Positions 41,220-49,884 of a stretch of 64,000 nt of DNA are shown here, in pieces. The notes beneath the pieces were generated by a model. The model was not told the origin of the DNA and did not search any database. It saw only the letters and a program-made list of their open reading frames with translations. This DNA comes from SFWF01 sp045638145 (GTDB taxonomy: Bacteria > Bacillota > Clostridia > Oscillospirales > Acutalibacteraceae). The DNA lies in contig JAZUAU010000024.1 of NCBI GenBank assembly GCA_045638145.1, positions 124,001 to 188,000 on the forward strand. Reading direction: 5' to 3'. The translations under genes and the position numbers were made by a program. Within the stretch, counting starts at the first letter, position 1; the number at the start of each line of letters is the position of its first letter.

Positions 41220-41633
41220 TTATTCTTCTTCGCAGTCACAATCGCCGTCGCAGTCACACTCGAATTCAAACTCTAAAAGTGTGCCACAGTTAGGACAACG
41301 CATTTCTTCATCCTCAAGCATAGATTCATCAAGATAGATTATATCGTGGCACTCGGGGCATTCAACCTCGTAAACCTCACCGTCGATTTCTTCATCATCG
41401 TCGAAATAATTGTCCTCGTAGAAATCTTCCTCAATGGCAGAAAGGTCCTCATCAACAGCATCGAGCTGCTCGCCTAGCTCTGCACAGGCCTCGTCTATAG
41501 TGACAATTTCATCGCACATATCCTCAAGAAGGTCGAGAATTGCCTGAATTACCTTTCCCTCTTTGGTATCGTTTCCGATATTAAGACCGTCAGCAAGACC
41601 TTTGATGTAAGAAACTCTTTCATTGATATACAT
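41220..41633 (-). CDS. CD1247-type zinc-ribbon protein
   Basis: A 137-residue acidic protein. The N-terminal half (MYINERVSYIKGLADGLNIG) matches the CD1247 N-terminal domain found next to efp in many Clostridia. The C-terminal half is a zinc ribbon CPECHD...RCPNCG. The end carries five additional cysteine-Asp pairs in CDCDGDCDCEEE, which most zinc ribbons lack and which could hold another metal. It follows efp after 23 nt. Function unknown. Confidence 0.82.
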   Translation of the reverse strand: MYINERVSYIKGLADGLNIGNDTKEGKVIQAILDLLEDMCDEIVTIDEACAELGEQLDAVDEDLSAIEEDFYEDNYFDDDEEIDGEVYEVECPECHDIIYLDESMLEDEEMRCPNCGTLLEFEFECDCDGDCDCEEE

Positions 41634-41656
41634 AGCTTTTTCTCCTTAAAAGTAAA

Positions 41657-42214
41657 TTATGCGCGCTCCATATATTCACCGGTTCTGGTGTCAATACGAA
41701 TCTTGTCGCCCTCATTAATAAAGAGAGGTACACGGATTTCTGCTCCTGTTTCGAGAGTTGCGGGCTTCGTAGCATTAGTAGCGGTGTTGCCTGCAAAGCC
41801 GGGATCGGTCTGGGTTATTTTAAGCTCAACAAAGGTAGGCGGCTCAACTCCGAAAACCTTGCCCTTGTAGGACAGAATCTTGCAGGTCATATTTTCCTTA
41901 ACGAACTTGAAGGCATCGCCAAGGTCTGCCTGACTAACCGGAATCATTTCATAAGATTCAGGGTCCATGAAATAGTAAAGTCCTTCATCGCTGTAAGAGA
42001 ATTCCATATCCTTTCTCTCAACGAAAGCGGTGGGATATTTTTCACTGGGGTTGAAGGTGCGCTCAATAACAGAACCTGCAATAACATTTCTGATCTTTGC
42101 GCGAACAAAAGCGGCACCCTTACCCGGTTTTACATGCTGAAATTCAATAATCTGATATACGTTACCGTCCATTTCGAAGGTTACGCCGTTTCTGAAATCT
42201 CCTGCACTTACCAT
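41657..42214 (-). CDS. efp: Translation elongation factor P
   Basis: EF-P of 185 residues, which relieves ribosome stalling at proline runs. The loop HVKPGKGAAFVR has the conserved Lys expected at the P-site tip. The C-terminal signature KIRIDTRTGEYMERA is typical. It follows the aminopeptidase P gene's region at the other side (57-nt gap), with TGGAGGAATTTTAA before the ATG. Confidence 0.97.
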   Translation of the reverse strand: MVSAGDFRNGVTFEMDGNVYQIIEFQHVKPGKGAAFVRAKIRNVIAGSVIERTFNPSEKYPTAFVERKDMEFSYSDEGLYYFMDPESYEMIPVSQADLGDAFKFVKENMTCKILSYKGKVFGVEPPTFVELKITQTDPGFAGNTATNATKPATLETGAEIRVPLFINEGDKIRIDTRTGEYMERA

Positions 42215-42271
42215 TTAAAATTCCTCCAAAAGTGAAATTTGATTAATAAATTAGTGTATATACACACCATT

Positions 42272-43318
42272 CTATAAGATTATAAGGCTTTTTTCAGCTT
42301 TTGTCAAGTTTTTACAACCGTTCTTTGTAATAAAAAGCATATCTTCTATTCTAACACCGAATTTCCCGGGAAGATAGATGCCCGGCTCGTTTGATACAAG
42401 CTGTCCACGGCGGAGCTTTACCTCGCCGCTTCTTGGCGAGAGAGACGGAATTTCATGAACCTCAAGGCCTATTCCGTGACCGGTTGAATGAATAAAATAT
42501 TCTCCGTATTCTGCCTCGGTGATTACATCCCTTGCAGCCTTGTCAACCTCACTACAAAGAACTCCTGCGCGTGCGATACTTTCAGCAGCGGTCTGTGCCT
42601 TTAATACGGTTTCATATACCTTTCGCATTTCATCTGTAGCAAAGCCCATTGCAACGGTACGGGTCGTATCAGAGCAATAGCCATTAATAACGGCGCCGAA
42701 ATCCATAGTTATAAAGTCCCCTGCCGCAATCTTTTTATCGGTGGGAACTCCGTGAGGAAGTGATGAATTTGCGCCCGCAACAGCGATAGTCTCAAATGCC
42801 GCACACTCGCTGCCATAAAGCTTCATTCTGTATTCCAAAAATGCCGCTATTTCACGCTCGGTCACACCCTCTTTTATAAATTCAAGGGTATCGCAAAAGG
42901 CCTTTTCAGCAATTCTCTGTGCATCAATAGAACACTCTAATTCTTCGCGACTTTTAATACTGCGCATCTCGGTTAATCTCTTTGAAAGAGAGGCGGATGC
43001 CGATACTCTTACAGAAAGCTTTTTACGAAGAGTGTTTAAAAACGATATTTCGTTTTCAGTTTCTATAAGTAGTCTTTCGATTCGCTTTTCGACAAACAAG
43101 TTATTCATTTGGTCAAAGAGCTTATCGATAAGCACAACCTTTGCGCCGCTAACCTTTTTTGTTGCAGCTTCAAAATATCTTCCGTCAACAAAAAGCACAT
43201 TCTCATCATGGGTCATAAGAAAATAACCGAGTGATGAATTAAAACCTGTCAAATATCGTCTGTTGACAGGTGTGTAAATGAGAGCCGCCGTTTTACTATT
43301 TATAAATCTCATACTCAT
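42272..43318 (-). CDS. Xaa-Pro aminopeptidase (aminopeptidase P family)
   Basis: A 348-residue M24 metallopeptidase that removes the N-terminal residue before proline. Metal ligands are visible in DFGAVINGYCSDTTR, HSTGHGIGLEVHE, SNEPGIYLPG and GVRIEDM. The N-terminal creatinase-like domain (1-120) is normal in length. Its neighbour efp is the usual clostridial one. The start overlaps the aroQ stop by 4 nt. Confidence 0.93.
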   Translation of the reverse strand: MSMRFINSKTAALIYTPVNRRYLTGFNSSLGYFLMTHDENVLFVDGRYFEAATKKVSGAKVVLIDKLFDQMNNLFVEKRIERLLIETENEISFLNTLRKKLSVRVSASASLSKRLTEMRSIKSREELECSIDAQRIAEKAFCDTLEFIKEGVTEREIAAFLEYRMKLYGSECAAFETIAVAGANSSLPHGVPTDKKIAAGDFITMDFGAVINGYCSDTTRTVAMGFATDEMRKVYETVLKAQTAAESIARAGVLCSEVDKAARDVITEAEYGEYFIHSTGHGIGLEVHEIPSLSPRSGEVKLRRGQLVSNEPGIYLPGKFGVRIEDMLFITKNGCKNLTKAEKSLIIL

Positions 43319-43746
43319 AAATATTTTTTAATGGCGTCTATCGCAAGCGTATAACTATCCTTGCCGTGACCCATTATCGACTCACGGCATACTTCACGAA
43401 TCACAGAAACCTTTCTGAATTCTTCTCTGTTATTAATATCAGACATGTGCACTTCTATGACAGGCTTACCGATAGAAGCAATTGCATCACGCATTGCGTA
43501 GCTATAGTGTGTATATGCTCCCGCATTAAGTATACATCCGTCAAAATCGTAATATACACTCTGAATAGCATCGATTAAATCGCCCTCAGAATTTGACTGG
43601 AAAAAGTAACAGTCGATGCCCTTTTCGTTGGCATATCTATCGATATATCCGATTACATCATCCAGTGTTTCCGAGCCGTAAACCGAAGGCTCGCGAATAC
43701 CAAGGAAATTCAGATTCGGTCCGTTTAAAACAAGTATTTTAATCAT
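43315..43746 (-). CDS. aroQ: Type II 3-dehydroquinate dehydratase
   Basis: AroQ, 143 residues, third step of the shikimate pathway. The conserved LVLNGPNLNFLGIREPSVYG, ILNAGAYTHYS and EVHMSDINNREEFR segments are present, including the catalytic Tyr and His positions. The start is the ATG after GGGGGCTTTCAAA. It overlaps the TIM-barrel gene by 4 nt. No other shikimate gene is in the window. Confidence 0.95.
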   Translation of the reverse strand: MIKILVLNGPNLNFLGIREPSVYGSETLDDVIGYIDRYANEKGIDCYFFQSNSEGDLIDAIQSVYYDFDGCILNAGAYTHYSYAMRDAIASIGKPVIEVHMSDINNREEFRKVSVIREVCRESIMGHGKDSYTLAIDAIKKYL

Positions 43747-44597
43747 TTTGAAAGCCCCCAATAATAATCCTTCATAGCCTTTGCGTCCTCTGCCTGAGTG
43801 CCAGCCGATTCACAGATAAAGGTAGGTGATGCGCCGTATTTATAAGTAAGCTCCATTACTGGCTCAAAATTTGGTCCGTAAAGATCATCCTCAAAGGTGA
43901 GATGTCTTACCTCACCACCCTTTGAATACTCAATCTTGGAGAAATGGGAATGGAAGGCGCGAAGGCGGTCTATACCGAGCTTGTCTTCTACGGTTTTGAA
44001 AACTTCTTCAAAATCAGAATATGTTCTCAGTATTCCCTGTTCGCGTGCGTTAAGATGGCCGAAATCGATACACGGAATAAGGCGCTCGTCTACCGCACAA
44101 AGTTCCATAACCTCGCTTAGTGTGCCGAGCTGATTTACCTTTCCCATAGTTTCGGGGCAAATATGGATATGTCCGAGTCCCTCGCTATCGAGTGCTTCAA
44201 GGGATTTTTTCATGGTATCAATGGCAAGGTTGAGGGCTTCCTCGCGGCTTATTTTACCGCAAGAGCCTGTATGAACGATAATTCTGTTACCGCCCATTGC
44301 CTTTACAGCTCTAGCACTCTGTAAAATGTAGTTAATAGAATTAAGGCGCTTATCCTCTTCCACAGAGGACATAGAGATATAATAAGGTGCATGAAGAGAG
44401 AGAGAAATACTGCGTTCTTTCGCAAGCTTTCCTAGTTCTTCAGCCTTATCGGTACCGATATTTACCCCTCTGCCGCATTGATATTCAAAAGCATCAAGTC
44501 CCATTCTCTCGATATATTCGGGTACTTGAAGACTATGCTTGTAGCCTAAAGCGGTAAAACTTTCGCTGTTTCCTGCGGGTCCGAATTTAGCAGCCAT
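43743..44597 (-). CDS. AP-endonuclease family TIM-barrel protein (Nfo-like)
   Basis: A 284-residue xylose-isomerase-like TIM barrel with HAPYYISMSS, IIVHTGSCG, ICPETMGK, CIDFGHLNAR and HSHFSKIE, the positions of zinc ligands in endonuclease IV. It could be a true endonuclease IV, but sequences in this clostridial set next to yqeG are often left as Nfo-like. It directly follows yqeG with no gap. Confidence 0.82.
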   Translation of the reverse strand: MAAKFGPAGNSESFTALGYKHSLQVPEYIERMGLDAFEYQCGRGVNIGTDKAEELGKLAKERSISLSLHAPYYISMSSVEEDKRLNSINYILQSARAVKAMGGNRIIVHTGSCGKISREEALNLAIDTMKKSLEALDSEGLGHIHICPETMGKVNQLGTLSEVMELCAVDERLIPCIDFGHLNAREQGILRTYSDFEEVFKTVEDKLGIDRLRAFHSHFSKIEYSKGGEVRHLTFEDDLYGPNFEPVMELTYKYGASPTFICESAGTQAEDAKAMKDYYWGLSK

Positions 44598-45080
44598 CTA
44601 TTTCACGTCCTTTAAAATCTTATTTTCGAGCTTACGGCGAAGGCGAAAGCTCCAACCCTCCTCGGGAGTAATATCGGTGACTAAAATAGTTTTAATTCCA
44701 ATTATTTTTGCACCAACTGTATCGGTGAAAATCTGGTCGCCTACCATTGCGACCTCGCTTTTCTTTGCTCCAAGCTGATTTACTGCCTTTAAATACCCGA
44801 AGGGCAACGGCTTTGCCGAACCGCCGACAGTTGGAAGCCCTATACTCTCGCCAAACTCCTCCGCTCTTTTCGGCTTTGCATTCGAAAGCACTATAAGTGA
44901 AATACCATTCTCACGAAGAGTGGCAAACCAATCACTTGCACCGTCACGAAGCGCCTTTGATTTATGGGCATAGGTCAAGGTATTATCAACATCAAGCAGC
45001 AGTGCTTTTATATTATTATCAGCTAAAAACTGCGGCGTTATGTCCAAAATGGAATTAAAAATAAAGTTTGGTTTTAACAC
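44598..45080 (-). CDS. yqeG: YqeG-family HAD phosphatase
   Basis: A 160-residue HAD-IIIA phosphatase with LLDVDNTLTYAH (motif I, DxDxT), VLSNAKPKR and MVGDQIFTDTVGA. I place the start at GTG 45078-45080, which has AAGGAG nine bases upstream and lines up the N-terminus with Bacillus YqeG. An ATG at 45102-45104 in the same frame lies within the rpsU terminator and lacks a ribosome site. It is possibly a phosphatidylglycerophosphate-type phosphatase, but the substrate in this family is debated. Confidence 0.88.
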   Translation of the reverse strand: MLKPNFIFNSILDITPQFLADNNIKALLLDVDNTLTYAHKSKALRDGASDWFATLRENGISLIVLSNAKPKRAEEFGESIGLPTVGGSAKPLPFGYLKAVNQLGAKKSEVAMVGDQIFTDTVGAKIIGIKTILVTDITPEEGWSFRLRRKLENKILKDVK

Positions 45081-45102
45081 TGAATTATACTCCTTAAAAA
45101 AC

Positions 45103-45130
45103 AAAAAAGCGGTTGAAAATCAACCGCTTT
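45103..45130 (-). terminator. Terminator of rpsU
   Basis: AAAGCGGTTGA pairs with TCAACCGCTTT around three bases, and on the minus strand six T follow. It is 20 nt after the rpsU stop and only 23 nt before the yqeG start codon. Confidence 0.88.
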
Positions 45131-45150
45131 CGAGTTTGTGCAACAATCGC

Positions 45151-45327
45151 TTAGCGGAACTTACGTTTGCGTGCCGCTTCGGACTTCTTCTTGCGCTTTA
45201 CAGAGGGCTTCTCATAGTGTTCTCTTTTGCGGACTTCCTGAATAACTCCGTCCTTTGCCGTCTGTCTCTTAAAACGTCTAAGCGCGTTATCAAGCGATTC
45301 GTTTTCTTTAATGCGAACCTGACTCAT
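45151..45327 (-). CDS. rpsU: Ribosomal protein S21
   Basis: A 58-residue S21: MSQVRIKENESLDNALRRFK, then the basic C-terminal run KRKKKSEAARKRKFR. S21 joins the 30S subunit near the anti-Shine-Dalgarno site. The ribosome site GGGAGGGAATTTTAG is strong, and it has its own promoter and terminator, giving a single-gene unit. Confidence 0.97.
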   Translation of the reverse strand: MSQVRIKENESLDNALRRFKRQTAKDGVIQEVRKREHYEKPSVKRKKKSEAARKRKFR

Positions 45328-45377
45328 CTAAAATTCCCTCCCTTTGCGTTCTTCAAAGGCATAAACTTGCAAAGGTT

Positions 45378-45407
45378 ATTATACTATAAGTAACATTCAA
45401 ATGTCAA
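45378..45407 (-). promoter_or_regulatory. Promoter of rpsU
   Basis: On the minus strand perfect TTGACA (complement of 45402-45407) and perfect TATAAT (complement of 45378-45383) are 18 nt apart. A leader of about 45 nt follows that contains a CCTTTGC...GCAAAGG inverted repeat ending at the Shine-Dalgarno sequence. Confidence 0.85.
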
Positions 45408-45438
45408 GCAATATTTTATTAATGCGTTTTTGTTTAAT

Positions 45439-47268
45439 TTATATAAATAAATCCACATTATAAAGCTCGAACCAGTAGTCAAACTGAATTAGCCAAGCCA
45501 TAAGCTGCGGCCCACTCATTAACTGACCAAACCATGTGCTCGTGCTACCCGATAATATATCTTGGATTCTTTCTTTTTTGATAATATCCGAAAGAATACC
45601 ACCTGCCTCCATGCGGTTTTTAAGTATATCACGAACCGCCTTTTCGTATACGGGAGAATGTGTTTTTGGATAGGGGCTTTTCTTCCGATGTAGTATTTTG
45701 TCGGGTAGTTTATTCTTCATGGCGTTGCGAAGCAGTGCTTTTTCAACGCCATTTTCATACTTAATACTCCATGGTACATTGTAAACGAATTCAAGGAGTC
45801 TGTGGTCAGCAAATGGTACTCTCGCTTCTACCGATGAATACATGCTCATTCTGTCCTTACGCTCCAGCAGACTCGCGCCAAAGTAATTAATCGACAAATA
45901 GGTCGCGCAGCGGGCAAGCACCATATCATCGCTGTCCTCCTCCAAAACAGGGCATGCCTTGATTATATTCTTATATTCTCCCGATAAATAGTCATAGCCC
46001 TCATTCTTTAAGGTTAGTTTATCATCAAAAAGATTAACCCTCGCAAATGGGTCGTGAATAAACGGAAAAAAATCACGGTATAGCATTTCCGGACGGTAAA
46101 ACCACGGATATCCGCCAAAAATTTCATCAGAGCATTCACCCGAAAGAACCACCGTATGCTTTTTCTTAATCTCGCTACAGAAATATAAAAGCGAGGAGTC
46201 AATGTCTGCCTGACCGGGAAAATCGCGCGCCTTTACTGCAGGAAAAAGACACTCTGCAATCTTTAAATTGTCTGCCGTAAGCACGGTATGGTCGGTTTTA
46301 AGATGCTCGGCTAAATAGAGTGCAAACTCATCATCTCCCTCAGGCTGAAAAAGTGAAGATTTGAAATTTTCTTTGTTTCCCTCATATTGAAAGGAATAGG
46401 TTGCAAGGGTATCTCCCCTTTTGCTGAAATCCTCTGCCGCAATAGCAGTAACTACCGATGAATCAAGCCCACCAGAAAGGAGAACTCCGAGTGGTACATC
46501 GCTTTTAAGCTGTTTGCAAACGGAATCTGTTAAAATCTCTTCGGTAATAGCAGCGGCTTCTTCCGCCGTGCCGTTATAAACTGTTGCTTTTAGTGTCCAA
46601 TATTCGTACAAATTGATTCCATTCTCATCTATATACCCCGCCGTCCCGGGAGTAAGCTTGTTTATACCTTTAAATATACCGCTTCCCCGTAATGTAACGG
46701 GAGCAAGAAATAGAAGCTCCCATAGACCTTTTCTGTCTATGCCTGCGCGAAACTCGGGGTGTGCAAGTATACCTTTAATTTCTGAGCTGATAGTTAAACT
46801 TGTTCCTATTTTTGCATAATATAAGGGTTTCACGCCCAATCTATCACGGCAGATAAAAACTTTTCTTTCGAGCTCGCATAAAACAGCAAAAGCAAAAATA
46901 CCAACAAGTCGTTCAGGACACTTATCTTTATAAATTATATAAGTCCAAAGCACCGTTTCGGTGTCTGAATTTGTTTTAAAAGTTACACCCCGTGTTTTGA
47001 GGTCACGACGAAGCTCATCACAATTATAAACCTCGCCGTTATAAATGATAGTGTATTTTCTGCCCTCCCATTCAGCAGTCATCGGCTGAAGCCCGTTATC
47101 AACATCAGAAACGGCAAGTCGGTTATGCTGAAAAATCGCGAAATCACACGAATATATACCCCTGTTGTCGGGACCGCGTCGCCACATACTCTCACCCATT
47201 TTTGAAGCTGTAGCAACAGATAACCTATTTTTATCCTCAAAATCTACAATTGCGCATAATGAACCCAT
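45439..47268 (-). CDS. asnB: Asparagine synthase (glutamine-hydrolysing)
   Basis: A 609-residue two-domain enzyme: class II glutaminase (about 1-190) with NGEVYN and SDTET motifs, and the synthase domain with the PP-loop LLSGGLDSS (about residue 255) and later ECSDEIFGGYPW. It starts at the ATG after GGAGG. The predicted N-terminus is MGSLCAIVDF, so the likely nucleophile Cys is residue 5 rather than residue 2 as in most AsnB. The enzyme would need processing to expose it, or an alternative start not visible here. No gltX or aspartate gene is adjacent. Confidence 0.93.
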   Translation of the reverse strand: MGSLCAIVDFEDKNRLSVATASKMGESMWRRGPDNRGIYSCDFAIFQHNRLAVSDVDNGLQPMTAEWEGRKYTIIYNGEVYNCDELRRDLKTRGVTFKTNSDTETVLWTYIIYKDKCPERLVGIFAFAVLCELERKVFICRDRLGVKPLYYAKIGTSLTISSEIKGILAHPEFRAGIDRKGLWELLFLAPVTLRGSGIFKGINKLTPGTAGYIDENGINLYEYWTLKATVYNGTAEEAAAITEEILTDSVCKQLKSDVPLGVLLSGGLDSSVVTAIAAEDFSKRGDTLATYSFQYEGNKENFKSSLFQPEGDDEFALYLAEHLKTDHTVLTADNLKIAECLFPAVKARDFPGQADIDSSLLYFCSEIKKKHTVVLSGECSDEIFGGYPWFYRPEMLYRDFFPFIHDPFARVNLFDDKLTLKNEGYDYLSGEYKNIIKACPVLEEDSDDMVLARCATYLSINYFGASLLERKDRMSMYSSVEARVPFADHRLLEFVYNVPWSIKYENGVEKALLRNAMKNKLPDKILHRKKSPYPKTHSPVYEKAVRDILKNRMEAGGILSDIIKKERIQDILSGSTSTWFGQLMSGPQLMAWLIQFDYWFELYNVDLFI

Positions 47269-47327
47269 AATATACCTCCGCAAAACAAATCTGTAATATG
47301 TATATGCGGAAATTTCAAAAAATTATT

Positions 47328-47355
47328 AAAAAACCGTCTGAAAAAATCAGACGGT
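47328..47355 (-). terminator. Terminator of copA
   Basis: ACCGTCTGA and TCAGACGGT pair around five A, with six T following on the minus strand, directly after the copA stop codon. It separates the metabolic series upstream from asnB. Confidence 0.9.
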
Positions 47356-47362
47356 GAAATAA

Positions 47363-47578
47363 TTAAACTATCTTGTAACCAAGGTCCTCAATTGTTTTTG
47401 CTGCAATAATAACGGGCATCTCTACCCAAGTGTTTACTGTAACATCGCCTGTCGCAAGGTCAACCTCACAACTATCAACCTCTTCAAGGGTCATAATAGC
47501 CTGTTTTACTTTTTCGGCACAATGCTCACACATCATACCCGAAACTCTAAACTTGTAAACATCAACAATTTTTCTCAT
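47363..47578 (-). CDS. Predicted internal product: CopZ-like copper chaperone
   Basis: Inside copA, in frame, the ATG at 47576-47578 is preceded by GAGGAG with nine bases between, within a linker (TKKSNEENDN) of no evident structure. Translation from it gives a 71-residue HMA-domain protein (MRKIVDVYKFRVSGMMCEHC) almost identical in build to stand-alone CopZ. E. coli copA makes a comparable chaperone by ribosomal frameshifting. Here internal initiation would do it without a frameshift. The product is predicted, not shown. Confidence 0.6.
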   Translation of the reverse strand: MRKIVDVYKFRVSGMMCEHCAEKVKQAIMTLEEVDSCEVDLATGDVTVNTWVEMPVIIAAKTIEDLGYKIV

Positions 47579-49873
47579 ATTATCATTCTCCTCATTGGAT
47601 TTTTTAGTATTTAAAGCCATTGTAAGTGGCATACCTTCAAAAAGTTTTTTATCAAACTTTATAAAGTTAAGACGCAGCGCATTAAGAACAACAGTTATGC
47701 TCGAAACGCTCATTGCAGCGGCCCCGAACATAGGATGGAGCTCCCATCCGAACAAATTTATAAAAAGACCTGCTGCAAGCGGTATTCCGAGTGCATTGTA
47801 AAAGAACGCCCAGAAAAGGTTTTCCTTTATATTCAACAGAACTCTTCGGCTAATTTTTAGCGCCTTATCAACATCGCAAAGACTGCTTTTCATCAGTACA
47901 GCATCCGCAGATTCTATCGCTATGTCGGTGCCTGCACCGATTGCAATACCGGTATCGGCTTCGGTTAAAGCAATCGCATCGTTAATACCGTCACCGACAA
48001 ATGCAACCTTGCCATGTTTTTTAAGCTCGCGCACTTTTTCAGCCTTTTCATCCGGCATAACACCTGCAATAACCTCATCAATTCCGACATCTTTCGCAAT
48101 ACTATGAGCAGTTTTTTCATTATCTCCCGTAAGGAGTACAACGCGAATTCCCTGTTTTTTAAAGCTTTCGATTGCAGCTTTCGAATCGTGTCTTAAAGTG
48201 TCGGCAACAGCAATTATTCCGAGCAGCTTATCTCCTAGTGCAAATATCAAGGGAGTTTTTCCTTCGTTTGATAACACATCGATTCTCTCTGCCAAATCAT
48301 TGGTTGACAAATCATTTGAAATTATAAACTTAGAATTTCCTCCGATAAGCCTTTTACCGTTTAAAAGACCAGATACGCCCGAACCGCTATGAACGGTAAA
48401 ATCTAAAATCTCTTTTCTTTGGATATCAGCTTCCTCTGCATGGACACAAACCGCTTTTGCAAGTGGATGCTCACTCTTATATTCAAGAGAATAAGCCAAT
48501 GTCAGAAGATCTATCTCCGATGTACCGTTTAGAGGCACTATATCTGTAACGCTGGGTTTTCCTTCGGTAACCGTTCCTGTCTTATCAAGAATGATTATAG
48601 CAGATTTTCCGGCATTTTCAAGTGTTTTTGCGTTTTTAAATAAAATTCCCTCTTTTGCCGCCAATCCACTGCCTACCATAATGGCTACGGGAGTCGCAAG
48701 ACCAAGTGCACAAGGGCAGGAAATCACCAAAACAGAAATGCCTCGCGCAACTGCAAAGCCGAGTGACATATCTGCAACAAGCCAAGCCACTATTGTTATG
48801 CCTGCAATGATTAATACTATCGGTACGAAAATAGCTGAAACCCTATCCGCAAGCTTTGCAATAGGTGCTTTCGAAGCGGCAGAATCACTAACCATTTTAA
48901 TAATACGTGATAGTGTAGTATCTTCCCCTACTTTTTCTGCTCTGCATTTTAAATAACCTGAGATATTAACTGTTGCGGCAGAAAGGCTATTTCCGACACT
49001 CTTATCTATCGGAACACTTTCTCCCGTAAGTGCGGATTCGTCAACGGCAGAGTTGCCCTCAACTATCACTCCGTCAGCAGGTATGCTTTCACCTGCACGG
49101 ACGGTAAAAATATCGCCGACCGAAAGCTCTTCTATAGGTATTTGGACTTCTCTGCCGTCTCGAATAACCCTTGCAGTTTTAGGTGCAAGGTCGAGCAGCG
49201 AATTAATGGCGTTTGTTGTTTTACCCTTTGCGCTGTCTTCCAAGGCTTTACCTACCGTAATTAGGGCAAGAATCATTGCGGCAGATTCAAAATAAAGCCC
49301 ATGCAAGAGATAATTTGCAGCCGCTATATCGTTAGCTTTTTCTAAATTACCAATAAAAACTGTCTGATATACACTGTATCCAAAAGCTGCAAAGGAGCCT
49401 AGCGAGACGAGTGTATCCATGTTCGGTGCCCCATGAAGCACACCCTTTATTCCATTTATATAAAATTTTCTGTTAATAATTATCACGGCAAGAGAAATTA
49501 TCATCTCTAAAACCGCGACCAAAAAAGGTGAGTTCGAAATTAAATGCGGCAAATGAATACCGACCATATGCCCCATCGAAAGGTACATCAATACTATAAC
49601 AAGAATAGCGGAAGAAACTAGTCTGAAAATAAAGCTGTTATCGGCTTTTTTAGATCTTTTTGGCGTGACAACTTTGCCCTCACGCTCTGCCTTATAGCCC
49701 GCTTTTTCTACTGCCGAAATTATCTCTTCATCGGTTGCATTTCCGCTGATTTCCATTGAGTTTGTAAGCAAATTAACCGAGCATTCTGCTACTCCGTCAA
49801 GAGATCCTACCGCGCCTTCAACCCTTGCACTGCATGCGGCACAGCTCATACCTATTACCTTAAATCTTCTCAT
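47363..49873 (-). CDS. copA: Copper-exporting P-type ATPase with N- and C-terminal HMA domains
   Basis: An 836-residue P1B ATPase. N-terminal HMA domain with GMSCAAC (C11, C14), membrane CPC at 386-388, phosphorylation motif DKTGT at D430, TGDN and GDGIND. Eight membrane spans. Unlike most CopA it ends with a second HMA domain (about 766-836) with GMMCEHC (C782, C785). A good ribosome site lies in front of Met766 (see the separate entry), so a free copper chaperone could be made from the same gene. The start is 11 nt after apbE. It is followed by a terminator. Confidence 0.94.
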   Translation of the reverse strand: MRRFKVIGMSCAACSARVEGAVGSLDGVAECSVNLLTNSMEISGNATDEEIISAVEKAGYKAEREGKVVTPKRSKKADNSFIFRLVSSAILVIVLMYLSMGHMVGIHLPHLISNSPFLVAVLEMIISLAVIIINRKFYINGIKGVLHGAPNMDTLVSLGSFAAFGYSVYQTVFIGNLEKANDIAAANYLLHGLYFESAAMILALITVGKALEDSAKGKTTNAINSLLDLAPKTARVIRDGREVQIPIEELSVGDIFTVRAGESIPADGVIVEGNSAVDESALTGESVPIDKSVGNSLSAATVNISGYLKCRAEKVGEDTTLSRIIKMVSDSAASKAPIAKLADRVSAIFVPIVLIIAGITIVAWLVADMSLGFAVARGISVLVISCPCALGLATPVAIMVGSGLAAKEGILFKNAKTLENAGKSAIIILDKTGTVTEGKPSVTDIVPLNGTSEIDLLTLAYSLEYKSEHPLAKAVCVHAEEADIQRKEILDFTVHSGSGVSGLLNGKRLIGGNSKFIISNDLSTNDLAERIDVLSNEGKTPLIFALGDKLLGIIAVADTLRHDSKAAIESFKKQGIRVVLLTGDNEKTAHSIAKDVGIDEVIAGVMPDEKAEKVRELKKHGKVAFVGDGINDAIALTEADTGIAIGAGTDIAIESADAVLMKSSLCDVDKALKISRRVLLNIKENLFWAFFYNALGIPLAAGLFINLFGWELHPMFGAAAMSVSSITVVLNALRLNFIKFDKKLFEGMPLTMALNTKKSNEENDNMRKIVDVYKFRVSGMMCEHCAEKVKQAIMTLEEVDSCEVDLATGDVTVNTWVEMPVIIAAKTIEDLGYKIV

Positions 49874-49884
49874 TTGCTTACTCC

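Noticed and set aside
47284..47327. T-box or other riboswitch before asnB
   Set aside because: Only about 60 nt lie between the copA terminator and the asnB start, too short for a T-box, and no specifier loop is visible.
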